Below are positions 45,622 through 57,148 of a stretch of DNA of 64,000 bases, piece by piece. Numbering within the stretch: the stretch's first letter is position 1; each line of letters starts with the position of its first letter. The notes below the pieces were generated by a model. That model saw only the letters and a list, made by a program, of their open reading frames with translations. It was not told where the DNA came from and ran no database searches. Location of the stretch: contig NC_070559.1 in assembly GCF_026914185.1 (NCBI RefSeq), positions 4,066,001-4,130,000 of the forward strand. Reading direction: 5' to 3'. Origin of the DNA: Puccinia triticina. Taxonomy: Eukaryota; Basidiomycota; Pucciniomycetes; Pucciniales; Pucciniaceae. A program made the translations under genes and the position numbers.

Positions 45622-45705
45622 AAACTTAACATAAGTCCCTCTGTGTTCTTGCGGGGCGCAAGCACCCTCCTGCTTGCAGGAGGGACTTATGCATAATATC
45701 CTGTG
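45622..45705. repeat. AACTTAACATAAGTCCCTC hairpin element
   Basis: AACTTAACATAAGTCCCTCT...CAGGAGGGACTTATGCATAA, with GGGGCGCAAGCACC and CTCCTGCTTGCAGGAG inside. One of the cleanest short copies of the family (about 80 bp). Confidence 0.65.
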
Positions 45706-46475
45706 AGATTTATCACCAAGGAGAAAGGCTTAGCGCTCATAAATTGAGAGAGCGGCCCGGAGCTGAATCAGCTGCGGAACTTGGTAAGCAAAGCAAACCA
45801 TCTTCCGCAGTCCAAACTAGCCGCGGGGCGTCGTAAAACTGACACATCAAATTTGATGTATGCAGGTCCAACACCAGCAAGCAAAAAAATCAGGCTCGTG
45901 GATAATACAGGCTCCCGGCAATTAAGAGCTAGAATATCAGTCAACACCAAAGGTGAGAAACTGACAATTCAAACTCCAAAACGCAAAATGGAAAGCTAAT
46001 GCCTCTTCCATAGAAAACCCTCCAGGCATTTTCAAAGAGGATAAGACCGACCACACCATCGACTATCAAAGAGAAGTAGAGAAACACAGTGAGTGGCCGC
46101 TTTCCAGACTGGCATAAAAGAAACAAAAAGGCTAAAAGAGAAACACGTTACCTAGACAACGCAGCTACGTTACTCAGCCGTTTTGCCCAACACAACTAAG
46201 TGGAACCAAAGGGCCAGAAACCCAAATTGGGTAAGAACTCTGAGACTTGAAGCAGAACAGAGGAGAACAGATGAACTGATACAATGTATGGTGCCTAGAC
46301 TGACGCAGCCCAACCATCAGAATCGTCGTTGATCAATATATTCCCCTCTTATCATTTTCTTGCTAACAGAGCGGCCTATTGCCTGCTCTTAGTTAAATAC
46401 CCAACTCAATCTCATTCTCTCACTCAGATTAAGTTGTAATAAGCTCTATAGACCCTAACTAAGAAATGAAATCTC
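45706..46475. other. No gene recognised
   Basis: A 72-codon frame (45781-45999) rich in Lys/Arg/Thr has no recognised domain. CATTCTCTCACTCAG and TTGCTAACAG words near 46360-46430 resemble an LTR leader, but ends are not visible. Confidence 0.3.
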
Positions 46476-46478
46476 TTA

Positions 46479-46687
46479 GGGCCTGTACCATAGGGCATGA
46501 AAATTGAAATTTTCCAAATTTATTTGCCTCAAAATTTCTTGGGACAAAAACTGAGCCTGGCCAAAATGTAGGCTGGAGCCCAAATGTGAATAATTTCAAC
46601 ATTTGAACCCTCTGCTAGTTTTCAATTTTTGTGTACAGGGCAAAAAAAGTTGAAATTTTCCAAAATTGAGGCCCATGGTACAGGCCC
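46479..46687. mobile_element. 209-bp MITE with TTA target duplication
   Basis: GGGCCTGTACCAT pairs with ATGGTACAGGCCC, and TTA flanks each side (46476-46478, 46688-46690). Internal AAATTGAAATTTTCCAAA and GTTGAAATTTTCCAAAATTG are subterminal repeats. A 3-bp TWA duplication is typical of PIF/Harbinger-type MITEs. Confidence 0.85.
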
Positions 46688-46834
46688 TTAGTCATCTGAA
46701 ATCTTTCATATCCAACATTTAGCTTGAGGCTGCCCAGCCAAATGGCCAAAAAAATTTTCCAATCCACATATCACCACATAGCACTCTGATTTCTTCACAG
46801 CCTCTATTACCATTAGAATGAGTTTCTTGCTGTA

Positions 46835-48097
46835 CAGTGGGTCATCTAATGTTTTTGGCACCACATTTCAGAATGCAGAAGCTCAGGTCACAGCCTTCAA
46901 GTCATGAGATTGGTTACAGGGTTGAAAATAAGTTACTAAGAATGATTATGAAATAAAAAAAGTAAAAATGAAAAATGTGGAAATTTTCTAATTTCTTGCA
47001 AATTTCTCAGAATTTTCATTACTATAATTCAAACCAAGGAGGGAAAATTGGAGAGAAAAATATGGCATGCAACAAGAATGATAAAAACTGAAAAAAAAAA
47101 TGAAACCATTTTCAATGATTTTTTGGGTGGATGGGTTATCAACCAAACTTAACAAAGTCCCTCAAGACTTTGGGGGTGAACTTGCGAAGCAAGCCTCTGT
47201 CAGGAGGGACTTACCCCTTAGCTCCCCAAACTTGCGCACCAAGAATGGATTTTCAAGTTATTTTGTTTATTTTTTCTAAAGCTCACCCACCACATCCACT
47301 CCTTGTTTATTAGCTCAATGTAATTGGAACATGCTGGAGAAAAGAGTACAGATGCGTACATCTCCCATGATCCCCTCTACATTCTTGTGCAGAGCAAACT
47401 GTGGAAAGTGTGTTGGTGAGCACAGACCCTTGCCGTGCAAAATCCTCATTTTGTGTATATTTCAAGATTTTTTTTGGACCAGAAGGAATGTTGTGAAGTT
47501 ACCCAAATTCTGTATGTTGGACAGGCACAAGCTAATCTTTCACCTAAGCAACTTTATTCCAAAGAAAGACATGGAAGCAAGGAATTATAGAAGTTTGAAA
47601 ACTCCTGCCACCTAAATTTAGAATCTTGCCCCCGCAAAAAGGGGCAATAAGGCACAAGTCCCTCCTGCCAAGGGCTGTTGGAGGCTTGCTTTGAAAGACA
47701 CACGCCCGCAGCAGAGGGAATTTGTCAAGTTTTGTCATCAACCAATTTCAAATTGAACTCAGGGACCACCACTAATTCGACTCAATTTATTCAATCCAAT
47801 AAAAATCATTGGCAATGGTTTCAAAAATTTTCATTTTTTATCATTCTTTTTGCATGCCATACTGTGCTCTCTAATTTTCCCTCCTTGGTTTGAATAGTAA
47901 AGAACATTCTGAGAAATTTGCAAGAAATTGGATAATTTCCACATTTTTTATTTTTTTTATTTTTTTTCCTTTTTTTATTTCATAATCATTCTTTGGAATT
48001 TGTTTTCCAAATCTGAAGCCAATCTCATGACTTGAAGTCTGTGGGCTGAGCTTCTGCATTGAAAAATGTGGTGCCAAAAACATTAGATGTCCCACTG
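46835..48097. mobile_element. 1.26-kb foldback element with ~280-bp arms
   Basis: CAGTGGGTCATCTAATGTTT at the left is mirrored by ACATTAGATGTCCCACTG at the right, with TA outside each end. The arms remain complementary for about 280 bp (GCACCACATTT, CTTCAAGTCATGAGATTGG, AATTTCTTGCAAATTTCTCA, AACCAAGGAGGGAAAATT). The 660-bp centre carries two AAGTCCCTC hairpins (47145-47215, 47645-47735) that look like later insertions. No transposase frame was found. Confidence 0.75.
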
Positions 48098-48189
48098 TAC
48101 ATGTTACCATATATCCCATCAAGATTTTATCCTCATCCATTGGAAGTAATTGTGATTTAAAAAAACAAGAGATGGCCCCTGTGAGCCCA

Positions 48190-48880
48190 GTTAACTGTTT
48201 GGGTGCGGGTACCCATGACCTTTTTGGGCAAATATTGGAAACCTGCACTTGCTGAGTCAGTTGGAACAGGTACCAGTGGGTACCTGTCAGTGAATGCTCC
48301 TTTCCACCAATCATGGAGCAGGTTGAACGGTCCTCAAGGAGTGTTTACACTGTCTCTTGATGACTGGGAAAACCAGTCATCAAGAGACTTTATACTTTCT
48401 CTTGATGACCAGTTGGAACTTGTCATTGAGAGAGTTGATACGCTTTCTCAATGAACGGTCAAACAGGTCATCAAGGGCCTTTACACATACTCTTTCTTGA
48501 TGACTGGTCAAAAATTCATTGACAGGTTGAAAGTCCTCTGGATGGTCAATTGAACTGGTCATCCAGAAGGTGTACCCTGCTTCTCAATGACGGCTTGACC
48601 GCTCATTGATGTGCACAACCAGTCAACTCAGTCATCAAGAGATTGGCACTCACTCTTGATGAGAGAGTGACCGGTGATTAAGGGCCGGTATGTATGCCAA
48701 TACATACATACCCCTCTGGAGGAACTGTCAAACCGTCAACAGGTCATCAGGATGCTGCATATTGGCGGGTACCTGCTGTGATTACCCAGGTATCTGGCAA
48801 ATATTTGCAGATTGTCAGGCACCCGCATCTGCTGGCGGGCACCTGCCAGCAGATTGCAGGTAGCCGCAACGGGTTTGCTG
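48190..48880. repeat. GGGTACC-flanked TGACC palindrome array
   Basis: The outer parts carry GTGCGGGTACCCATGACC, CAGTGGGTACCTGTC on the left and GCGGGTACCTGCTG, GGCGGGCACCTGCC on the right, similar to the subterminal words of the hAT element at 1579. Between them (48345-48700) lies an array of TTGATGACTGG...CCAGTCATCAAGAG units. I infer a hAT-related non-autonomous element with an amplified palindromic interior. Confidence 0.55.
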
Positions 48881-48899
48881 GGGCCATTGCTAAAAAAAA

Positions 48900-50030
48900 C
48901 TGCCTTAGGAGGTCTTGTGAGCCAAAATCATGAGAACCTGCCCAATCTTGACCTGCAAGTGGCCCAATGGGTCCATCAAATTGCTCAGGAACAGCCCTGG
49001 CAAGAATGGCTTCTGAGCAACCAAATTTTGTCAAAAATACTTGGAACAATATGTACAAGACAGCTGTGATCAAGGGCTATAACATGGTGAGCTGGGATTT
49101 GGAGTAAAACCATAGAGCTAATTATTAAATAAATTTAAATACAAAATTGCTCATTTTCTTCAGCCTCCTATTGGGAATGGGAGATGTTTGGCATCAGGGT
49201 GCTCTGCACCCCCAGTCCCGGGAGGCTTATCTAAGTCAGATAGAGGCCCTGAAATGCCAGTCTTGTGTAAGCCACCTCCTTTGGGGTCTCACAAAGAGGT
49301 CACATAGCTATCACAAGATTAGATAATCCGCCTGATATTTAGTCTACACTCCCTTCCACGCTCTAGCCAGTAGAGATCTTGCCCTTCACATCTATCCTGG
49401 CTAGCACTCACATGACGCCCCGGTCATACAGACCGGTGATCTAAAATCTGCCTCTTGAGGCTCTTGCGTTCCCCTTTGTGCCCCTCTCCAGGACCAGCAA
49501 AGGACTCCCAACCGGAGTCCCTATATCTTGCCAAGAAAAATATACAAATGAAAAACAGATTTTCCGCCCCCAAACCACCAGGCTTGCCACAAATCCACTG
49601 AATCTCGCCACTGACCCGCCAAATTTTCCAGCTTGCCATTTGGAGGGAGACCCCCTCAGCCCCTGCTGACACAGCAGCGCTGGAACACACACAAACCAGA
49701 ACACCTGTACTGACGTGCGGCTGGCAGTAGGTACATCTGATAAATTGAAATGATTGATAATTGCCAACAAAAAAGATTAGTGGGGCACAAAACTAGTTTC
49801 AATGTTTACTCTCTTCCCAGCTTATCCTCTGGGAGAGCATGCCCTGCAAGCACTGATTGCCTACCCAGCTATTTCCATCCCACCAACCCAGTGAATGTTT
49901 TGCCCAAACCAGACATCTGGACCCGGGCCCTTCTGTTGTACATGAGCTACCGCCGTCACCCGCCCCTCAGTGGACGGCCAGCAGTGGCTATGAAGAGGAC
50001 AACCAGGTTGTTGAGGGTTTTACACCACGG
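48900..50030. other. No gene recognised
   Basis: Short frames on both strands (49424-49770 minus, 49750-50079 plus) show no domain. GTGATTACCC and GCTAGCACTCACATGACG words are unremarkable. Probably decayed repeat DNA. Confidence 0.35.
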
Positions 50031-50039
50031 CCCCACTTG

Positions 50040-51120
50040 TAAAAGGTGGCCGACATCAGATTCAGGTCGGCCCGGCTGAGCTGATGTCTAACTTTTCAAC
50101 AGGTCAGACCAACCTGTCCGACGAAGCCAAATAGACGCCGGACTGCCCTTCCCGACAGGAAAGGCAGCCCAACCAAGCTGATGCCCCGGTCAGCATGGTC
50201 GGCTTGCCGCATGGATCAAGCCGATGTGGTATGCTTTATGGTTGCCCATCTAAGCCCATTTCAAAATTTCCTTTTTTCTCATATGTACACTCTCAAATCA
50301 ACCAATACGGCGGCACCACTGGATTCTACGGCCAAAACTACACAGGACACCATGGACAAAACACCTTACACCCCTCTGGATCAGAAGATACAACCTCTTC
50401 AAGACACCATCAGCCAGTTTCACACACACAAACACCATACTCAGGTCATGTAATCCGTTACATGAACCACACTTACCCAGGACATGTAATCCGTTACATG
50501 GACCACCCTGACAGCTTGTCTAAACCTTTACATATACTTTACCTCATCAGCTGCACTCATTTCATTGTGCTTTGCACATATCATGCAGTGTCATGCAGTG
50601 TTATGCACACTTGATGCAGGCTTATGCAGTCTTATGCAGGTGCATGCAGACTAGTGTAATAGGGGCTGCAGTCTGACAGTTGACAGATGACATCATGCAG
50701 GTGTCAAGATAGCAAAAACCCCTCATGCAGCTTGCAGATGACATCATTTGACAGGCCAGGCCAGCTAAAATATCTCACCTCCTATTTCTCCTTAGCTAAA
50801 TTCCCTCATATGACATCATGACCTCATGTGACCTGTCAACCACCAGCCAAAATACCTCATTGTAGTCTTCAGGGCAGCTAAAACCCCTCATTCTCTTGTT
50901 CCCCTGGAGCTAAAATGTCTCACTCTTTTCTATTTAAGGAGGCTCTCCTCCCCCCAGTTGTAATTTCTCTCAGCAAACTACTTGCACTCAGCTTACCCCA
51001 TAACAGTACAATACTTGCTCACTCTACAGTATTAGCCCACTCTATATTGTGGTTTTACACCCTTACATACAAATTACAACCTCATTACAACACTTACACA
51101 TCAGCTACATCACCCTAACC
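50040..51120 (+). other. LTR-like region with TATA-type promoter
   Basis: Contains a doubled CATGTAATCCGTTACATG palindrome (50448-50500), repeated TGCAGTCTTATGCAG words (50590-50660), CAGCCAAAATACCTCAT words, and CTATTTAAGGAGGCTCTCC at about 50930 followed by a C/T-rich leader. It shares the promoter style of the minus-strand block at 4990-5340. I infer the same LTR family; no gag or pol is attached. Confidence 0.4.
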
Positions 51121-51289
51121 CTTAAGCCACCTGCTCAAAGTAGGCTATCTTTTGATACACCTCCACTATCACTACATAAACCTTCCAATCGTAGATTGGG
51201 GGGCTTGTTTTAGTGTCTAGTGACCCAGGAAAGGCAGAGGTAACCTCATTCATCCCTTTCCGCACTCAGCAAAAGGTTCTCAGGAACAC

Positions 51290-52040
51290 TTTTGAGCTTT
51301 ATACCAACAGTCCCGATGGCTCAGGCAGGAGCGTCGGCTTGCCCAAAACTTTGTCAGGCAGTTGGCTATCGAAGGAAATAAGCCGACTTGTCTGACAAGG
51401 CTATTGGGCCAGTCAATCCGACCGGTTTTCGTCCAGTCGGACTATCTTGTCTGTTGGCAAAGGTCAAGAAACCACTCAAAAAAAGTGGTCCTCAACCTAC
51501 ACCACAATGTCAAGAAGCACAAGAGCATCTACATAGCATCCACACCAAGAAAAAAAAAAGATGGCTTGCTGACTTGTCTAAGATTTCACTCAGGGACTTC
51601 CTCCAATGGGGGGTGATCTTTGGAATTTTTGCTAACATGTTTTCAAGTTGACCGGTATTGTTAAAGGCACGATAATGCAGCGGGCGGAGAGGTCCCCTTG
51701 GCAGTCAGCCCGGCCTCACCGCCAGGCCTGCCAGGCCGAGGGTGGGACTCCAACCACAACATATTTTTACGCGGCCGTCTTGGCAGGGGTCGGCCCGACA
51801 CCCACCCCGGCGTCGGGGTCAGCCCGACTGCCCCGACGGCTTCTGCTTGGGGAGGAAAAAATCCTGACGTCAGGGTCTATCCGACCCCGGGGAAGACGTC
51901 GGGGTCGATCCGACCCTCAATGCTGACATCAGGGGCAGGCCGACCTGTCCGTCACTTTTCCTCCCGACGTCGGATCGCCGCTTGATCCCCGGTAGGTCGG
52001 ACAGGTTTTATCCAACGTCGGATCGCCGTCTGGGTGCACC
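51290..52040. repeat. GTCGG/CCGAC palindromic-word array
   Basis: More than twenty GTCGG or CCGAC words, many forming palindromes (CCCGACGTCGG, GGTCGGCCCGAC, GTCGGGGTCAGCCCGAC). The same words occur at 50050-50220, so the LTR-like region is embedded between two blocks. Long frames here are by-products of the GC-rich repeat. Confidence 0.6.
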
Positions 52041-52770
52041 TGTAGTGTATGTCCTCGCGACAGCCCACCAGTCCCGGCCATCAAGCGCTTGGCTCTCAAT
52101 GGCTGGTGCGCGGTGGGTGTGTTTCCTCTTCCAGTAGCCCCGAAGCGCCGCACGAAGCAAGGATTTTTCTGCGCACTCACAGATCTGGCCCTCCGCAATC
52201 AGACACGCGTCGGCCCAGCAGGACACACACCAAACACGCGGATGAGCATGCGTTACGATTAGCGGGCCGGGGCCGTGCACCGGCGCGCACGGGCCTCAAC
52301 ACAGGAGAGACAGGGGGCCGCAGGGGCATGGTCACGGGAGGGCAGGCAAGACAAGATGGTGGGGCAAGAAAGAAGACAGGAGGCCAGTCAAGAAAGAAGC
52401 ACAAGAGGAAAGACAAGCGGGTGGATAAGATAAGCGACAAGCGATACATGATAAATACGGGTTCTGGTGGTGTGTATGGCAGATGAGAGAGAACGGGATG
52501 CGGGGTGTTTTTTAAGGTGATGTGTGTATGTGGATGGGGAGGTGGGAGGGCGTGTCTGTGGATGTGGAGGCAGGGAAAGAAGTGATGTGTGTGTGTGTGT
52601 TGAGACAACAAAAGAGAAGGATGGAACATGGGATGGGTATGGACACCTGAGGGAGACGGAGAGGGGGAAAGGGGACGCAAGTGGACAAGCAAAAACACAA
52701 CAGAGAAGCAAGAAGCCAGCGCGAAACAATACAGGGATGGGAGTGTTTTTCAAGAAAAGAAGGGAGGACA
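52041..52770. other. 3' flank of CDH1 with simple repeats
   Basis: GC-rich then purine-rich DNA with GTGTGTGTGTGT near 52590 and GGGAGG/AAGAAAG runs. Frames on either strand are low-complexity and overlap. Nothing recognised. Confidence 0.4.
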
Positions 52771-52772
52771 GG

Positions 52773-54856
52773 TCAACGCATCTGGGCGAACAAGTTCAAG
52801 ATGTTGCGGCCGGTGCCGGGGGGCCCGGGGCCGGCGAGATGGGAGGGGCTCGCGAAGCCGATGAACGAGGAGGAGGAGAGGGAGGCGGCGGAGGAGGCGG
52901 AGGTGAGGATGGGCGAGCCCATGAGCCCGCCGGCCGTCGGCCCGCCCGGGGCCGCGCCGCCGCTCGCCGTCGAACACGCCCCGGCCGCCGACAATGGGTA
53001 GCTCTTTTTCTTCGGGAAGGCGCGCCAGAACCGCAGCGTCTCGTCGCCCGCGCCGGTCACTATCGTCTCTCCGTCCGGCGACATCGCCAGATACAACACT
53101 GTCCACACACACACACACACAACCGTCGTCAGCTTTTTTGTGGGGGGAGGAGCGGGGGGAAGGGGGGACGGACCGCGGTAGGTGTGGCCGCTGAGGGTGG
53201 CGATCTGTTGCATGCTCGGGTACTTCCATAAACAGACTTGGTTCTGGATCGGCCCGGGCGAGAAGCCGTGAGTGGAGACGAGCTCGTTGGAGTTTTTGGA
53301 CCATTTGAGCGAGCAGACCTGTAGAGACCGCAGGATGAGCACACAAGAGAGAGAGAGAGAGAGAAAGGGGAAGGGAGGGGGGGACGGACTTGGGAGCCGG
53401 TGTCGATCTCGTTGAGCAGGTTGCCGTTGATGGTGTTCCAGAAGCGGATCTTCTTGTCGGCCGAGCCGCCCCCGGAGGCCAGTAATCCGTTCTGGTGGGG
53501 GCTCCAAGCGAGGGCCTTGATGGCGGCGGTATGGTGGTTGAAGCGGAAGAGGGGCGCGGAGTTGGCTGGGGCGACGGAGTCCCAGATGAGCAGCCGGTTG
53601 TCGTTGCCTCCGGAGGCGAGCTGGCCGGCCTGGGCGTTCCACTTGAGGCCACAGACCTCCTGCTTGTGGACGTTCAGACGGGAGATCCAGTGGTCGGCGG
53701 CGCGGACGTCCCGGTGGACGATGGAGCGGTCGCGGGAGCCGGTGGAGAGGATGTGGGCGTTCCAGTCCATGCATCCGATCCGGCTCTCGTGGCCGTCCAT
53801 GGTGCGGACTCTTTTGCCGATCTGGGTGTCCCAGATGTGTGTTTTGCCCGAGTCGGTGCCAATGGCGAGGATATTACCGCGGCCGATCCAGGCGAGGGAG
53901 GTGGTGTGGTCGGGCAGGCCGGGCAGGGCGAGGTCGACGAGCCGGGTGACGGCGGAGGTGACGGCGGACCAGAGGTAGACCTGGGAGCCGAGGCCGACGG
54001 CGAGGACGTTGGTGGAGCTCCAGTCGACGAGGTTGAGGTAGTAGTCGTCGGCCAGGTCGGGGGCATCGAGCACTTTGAACGGCACCTTGCTGAGCGAGCG
54101 GGTGGGCTTGCGCGGCGAGAGCAGCAGCCGCTGGCTCTCGTGCTTGATCGGCGTCGTCGAGTAGCGCGGGTGGGTGGGCGAGTCGAGGTTGGGGGCCTGC
54201 TCTGGGCCCGGCCGGGTCGGCGAGGAGTAGCTGAACAGCTTCGGGGTCGCTTTCCGCGGCGTGCCTGGGGACGAGTTGGGGACGGTCGAGGCATGCCTGG
54301 AGTGGGAGGGCGAGTGGTTGATGAAGTGGGGCAGGTCGGCGGGCTCGCTGCCGAATGTTTCTGCCTTGAGCAGGTTGGTGAACGTCCGGCGTGCTTGGTC
54401 TGGCCCAGATGGGTGGTCCTGGTCAGGATCTCTGTCTGTCTCTCTGAGGGATGGATGGAGCGTACCTTTCTCTAGGTCGGTGACTGCTGCGGCGACGATG
54501 GGCTTCTTGGAGGGGCTGCCCCTGGTGGGGGTTGATGGGCCGTCGGGCATGAGCTGGAAGGTGGTCGACAGATCGACGCCGTCTGCGCGGGTGGGGATGA
54601 AGCTGTGTGGGGTCGCGATGGGTCAGCAGTGGATTGGGGGGGAGAGGGAGAGTGGGTGGGGTGCTTGCCGGTCGCCATAGTGTCTCTTCTTGCTGGGGCT
54701 CGACGGGCTCCTGTTGGCTGGGCGGGGGCGTGCAGGCTTGGAGGGCAGCCGGGCGGGGTTGAAGGGGTCGTCGAGCTGGAGCAGCTCTGTTGCGGTGCTG
54801 TTTTCAGTGGGCTGCTTGGATGGCCCTGGGATGGGGGTGGTATTGGGGGTGTCCAT
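52773..54856 (-). CDS. CDH1: CDH1/FZR1-type activator of the anaphase-promoting complex
   Basis: Binds the APC/C ubiquitin ligase and recruits D-box/KEN-box substrates in late mitosis and G1. Four exons (54856-54669, 54602-53390, 53318-53174, 53098-52773) give about 623 residues. The C-box GDRFIPTR is split by the first intron. Exon 2 carries [20 protein letters not shown], the signature that separates Cdh1 from Cdc20, and most of a seven-blade WD40 propeller ([26 protein letters not shown]). Exon 3 has [12 protein letters not shown] and [10 protein letters not shown]. The C-terminus is FAQMR, so the usual Ile-Arg tail is Met-Arg. Intron 1 (66 nt) has a GC donor (GCAAGC ... CACACAG); the others are GT-AG. 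The gene is very GC-rich, which produces long spurious frames opposite it. Confidence 0.92.
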
Positions 54857-55290
54857 TCCGGGTATTGCTGGGCTGATGTCGTGGTTCGTCGCTGGTTTTC
54901 CGGCCGGCTGCTGCCTGGCCTGGGCTGCTGGGGCTGGGATGTGGTGGGGGTGGTGTGCGATCGACTCGCCCCGGCTGGCTGGGAAACCCTCGACACTCAG
55001 CCAACATCAACTAACAGATCCACCACGCTGAGAACGCTCACAAACATATGTAGACAGCTTGAGAGAATCCTAGGGAAGCAGCCCATCCACCATCTTGCCT
55101 TCGGGTGATCTCTAGCAAAGCAGACTCAAAACATCGAGCAGCGTCTCCTCCCTCAATCCCTTGCAGGTAATAGACACACCACTAACCCTTGAGGAGCTTC
55201 TGGAAGCGGAAGGGTTCCAAGATGTTTCCTGCTTCCAGTCATGTATTGTTTCGACTCATGACTTGATGGGGGCTTTGCGGTGGCGGAATG

Positions 55291-55645
55291 GACTGGAAAC
55301 TTCATCAAAGACTACAGCGGGCATGGGTATGAGATATTATGAGACCGGGCTCCGTCGGCACTATGTTTTCACCAGATACAGAGCGAGACTGAAAGTGCAT
55401 CTCCTGTTTGTAGATAGCTCCCCAAATAATTCATTCCTTGGAAGTGTTGGTGGAGTCTGAGACCGTTCGGTCTTCTATTGGGACGTATCAACCGGCGCCA
55501 TATTGAGACGCTTTAGTGGACACACCGGCCTAATAAATGCATGTGCTTTCAGTTGGGATGGTAACTTGCTCATCAGTGGTTAGTATCACTGGCTACTATC
55601 AGCGTCACCTGAACTGGAGATTGTTTTGATACGCGAAGCTGGTCT
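55291..55645 (+). pseudogene. Broken duplicate of WDR83 exon 1-3 region
   Basis: From ACTGGAAACTTCATCAAAGA onward this matches the coding strand of 41305-40970, including both introns, so it is a genomic duplication and not a processed copy. Relative to the intact gene it lacks about 17 bases spanning the intron-1 donor (GAGATATTATGAGACC here) and has a 5-bp insertion in exon 2 (GGTGGAGTCTGAGACCG against GGTGGAGACCG) that creates a TGA. Exon 2 is otherwise almost identical (TTCTATTGGGACGTATCAAC). Similarity ends near GCTGGTCTTTTGCAG. Confidence 0.85.
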
Positions 55646-56090
55646 TTTGCAGTGCCGGGACGTTAGGCGGTCAAGGCCCATACCACCGCAACCGCCCGCA
55701 TAGACGTCGAGGGTAATCGAGAAGCCGACCTTCTGGCAGGAAGTGGTAGAGAGAGAGGTACCCGGTGCACATTCTGCTCTGCTCTCCAGGGCCGACTCTC
55801 TAGTCTCGTCACTAGGACAATGCGGCTCAGCCGCGTAGGCACAAAGGTCGAACGGGCCCGTGAATGTGAGTTCAGAAGGCCGATGCGAATCGCAGGGGTG
55901 GTTGGGCAGTCGTAGTGGTTGTAGGAGGTCCTCAGCCTTTCGACCTCTTGGCAGCAAAAGAGGACTGCAAAGAAGTAAAGCACTTCAAGCGGTATCGACC
56001 CGCATCTTGCCATCCTCTGACCTCTCTCAAGATTCCGTTTCGCCTGTACAAATCATTGTACATAAATCCCTGTTTTCTTCGTTTGTATTC
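55646..56090. other. Upstream region, no gene recognised
   Basis: Moderate GC, no repeat structure. Overlapping frames on both strands lack domains. TGTACAAATCATTGTACATAA at 56044 is a small palindrome close to the next possible start codon. Confidence 0.35.
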
Positions 56091-56325
56091 ATGGCCACTC
56101 AGCAAGGAAACATCCCAGGGTCCGTTGGACCACCTTCCGCTGGCGGAACAACCGCTGTCAGCTGGGCACAGACGCTGATCACCAAGATTCTGCCTGGTGA
56201 GTTGATACGTAGCTCTCTGCAGCCTACATAAGTAGTGACTGTTATATCTATGTATGTACACAGAATTAATCCCCCGCATGTGCAAGCAGCAATCCTTCTC
56301 TTTAAGCATCTCCACCAAAGCCCAG
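56091..56325 (+). CDS. Possible small spliced gene, unknown product
   Basis: Starts MATQQGNIPGSVGPPSAGG, reads through SWAQTLITKILP to a GTGAGT donor at 56197, and joins after TGTACACAG (56264) to ELIPRMCKQQSFSLSISTKA up to a GTAAGC donor at 56326. Both splice sites are good and the phases agree. Later exons could not be settled: a hydrophobic frame MPFNMWMVFSAQLLLCILMA follows, but in a different phase. I do not recognise the protein. Confidence 0.4.
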
Positions 56326-57148
56326 GTAAGCACCTCACAATTTTCCACTTTTATTTGAGCATGTGTCTCATTACCATCTTGCCTTTCATGTCCTCTTAAA
56401 GTCATCATGCCATTTAACATGTGGATGGTCTTTTCCGCTCAACTTTTGCTTTGTATATTAATGGCTGTTTTAGCTATGCAATTTTTCACCAGTGAGTTTT
56501 TATTTTATTTTAATCCTTCAATGTACCAACATCCAAAAAGACTGATGATATATGCAACCTTCAAAAAAGTTCAAAAGTTGTTCCAACTCGAAGCCCAAGT
56601 TCTTGCTGGCCAAGGACATACCTGACATCCCACATTCTGTTTCTTGTTCTTTTTCCTTGTTTGCTTGACCTCCCTTTCCTACGACTCTTGTACAAATTAC
56701 TTTTTTTCCTTTTACGTCCCTTGTATATACATCCTTGTCCACTCCAGCCATCCATCCAAGCAGCAGCCCATCTTACAATTTACAGAGCTATTTGGAGCCA
56801 AGCGTTGCATAACCAAACATTTGCAACTTGGTACAATGCTTATTAAATTGAGAGAGAAGCGAAGTAGGTTACAATAATCAGAACAAACGGTACATGTCGC
56901 ATTAAAAACGAATCAAGTCACAAGAACGTCTGATGAAAAGAAAAAGAAAAAAAAAAAAACATCAATATACCGTAATCGATACTTCTATCGGTCTACATAC
57001 TTTAGTGAGACAGGTTGGTTTTGTGAAGTTTCTCTGTTTTTAAGAGCAGCACCCCAAGCCATAAAGCATAATGATACAAGGGAAAGAGAAATTTTCAGTG
57101 CAAATCAAACATTCTTTAGCGTGCGAAAAGAAGGGCGAAGAGAAAAAG
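56326..57148. other. Downstream of the possible small gene; 3' flank of PDK
   Basis: Candidate further exons near 56410-56600 remain unresolved. AAAGAAAAAGAAAAAAAAAA near 56940 is low-complexity. Nothing else recognised. Confidence 0.35.

Noticed and set aside
47331..47615. 94-codon frame in the centre of the foldback element
   Set aside because: No transposase motif, and the region is overlapped by dispersed hairpins.
51648..52280. Several ~90-codon frames
   Set aside because: Produced by the GTCGG/CCGAC word array, which keeps several frames open at once.
53495..54475. 326-codon frame on the plus strand opposite CDH1
   Set aside because: It is a GC-rich shadow of the CDH1 coding strand, composed of Gly/Val/Asp repeats with no domain.
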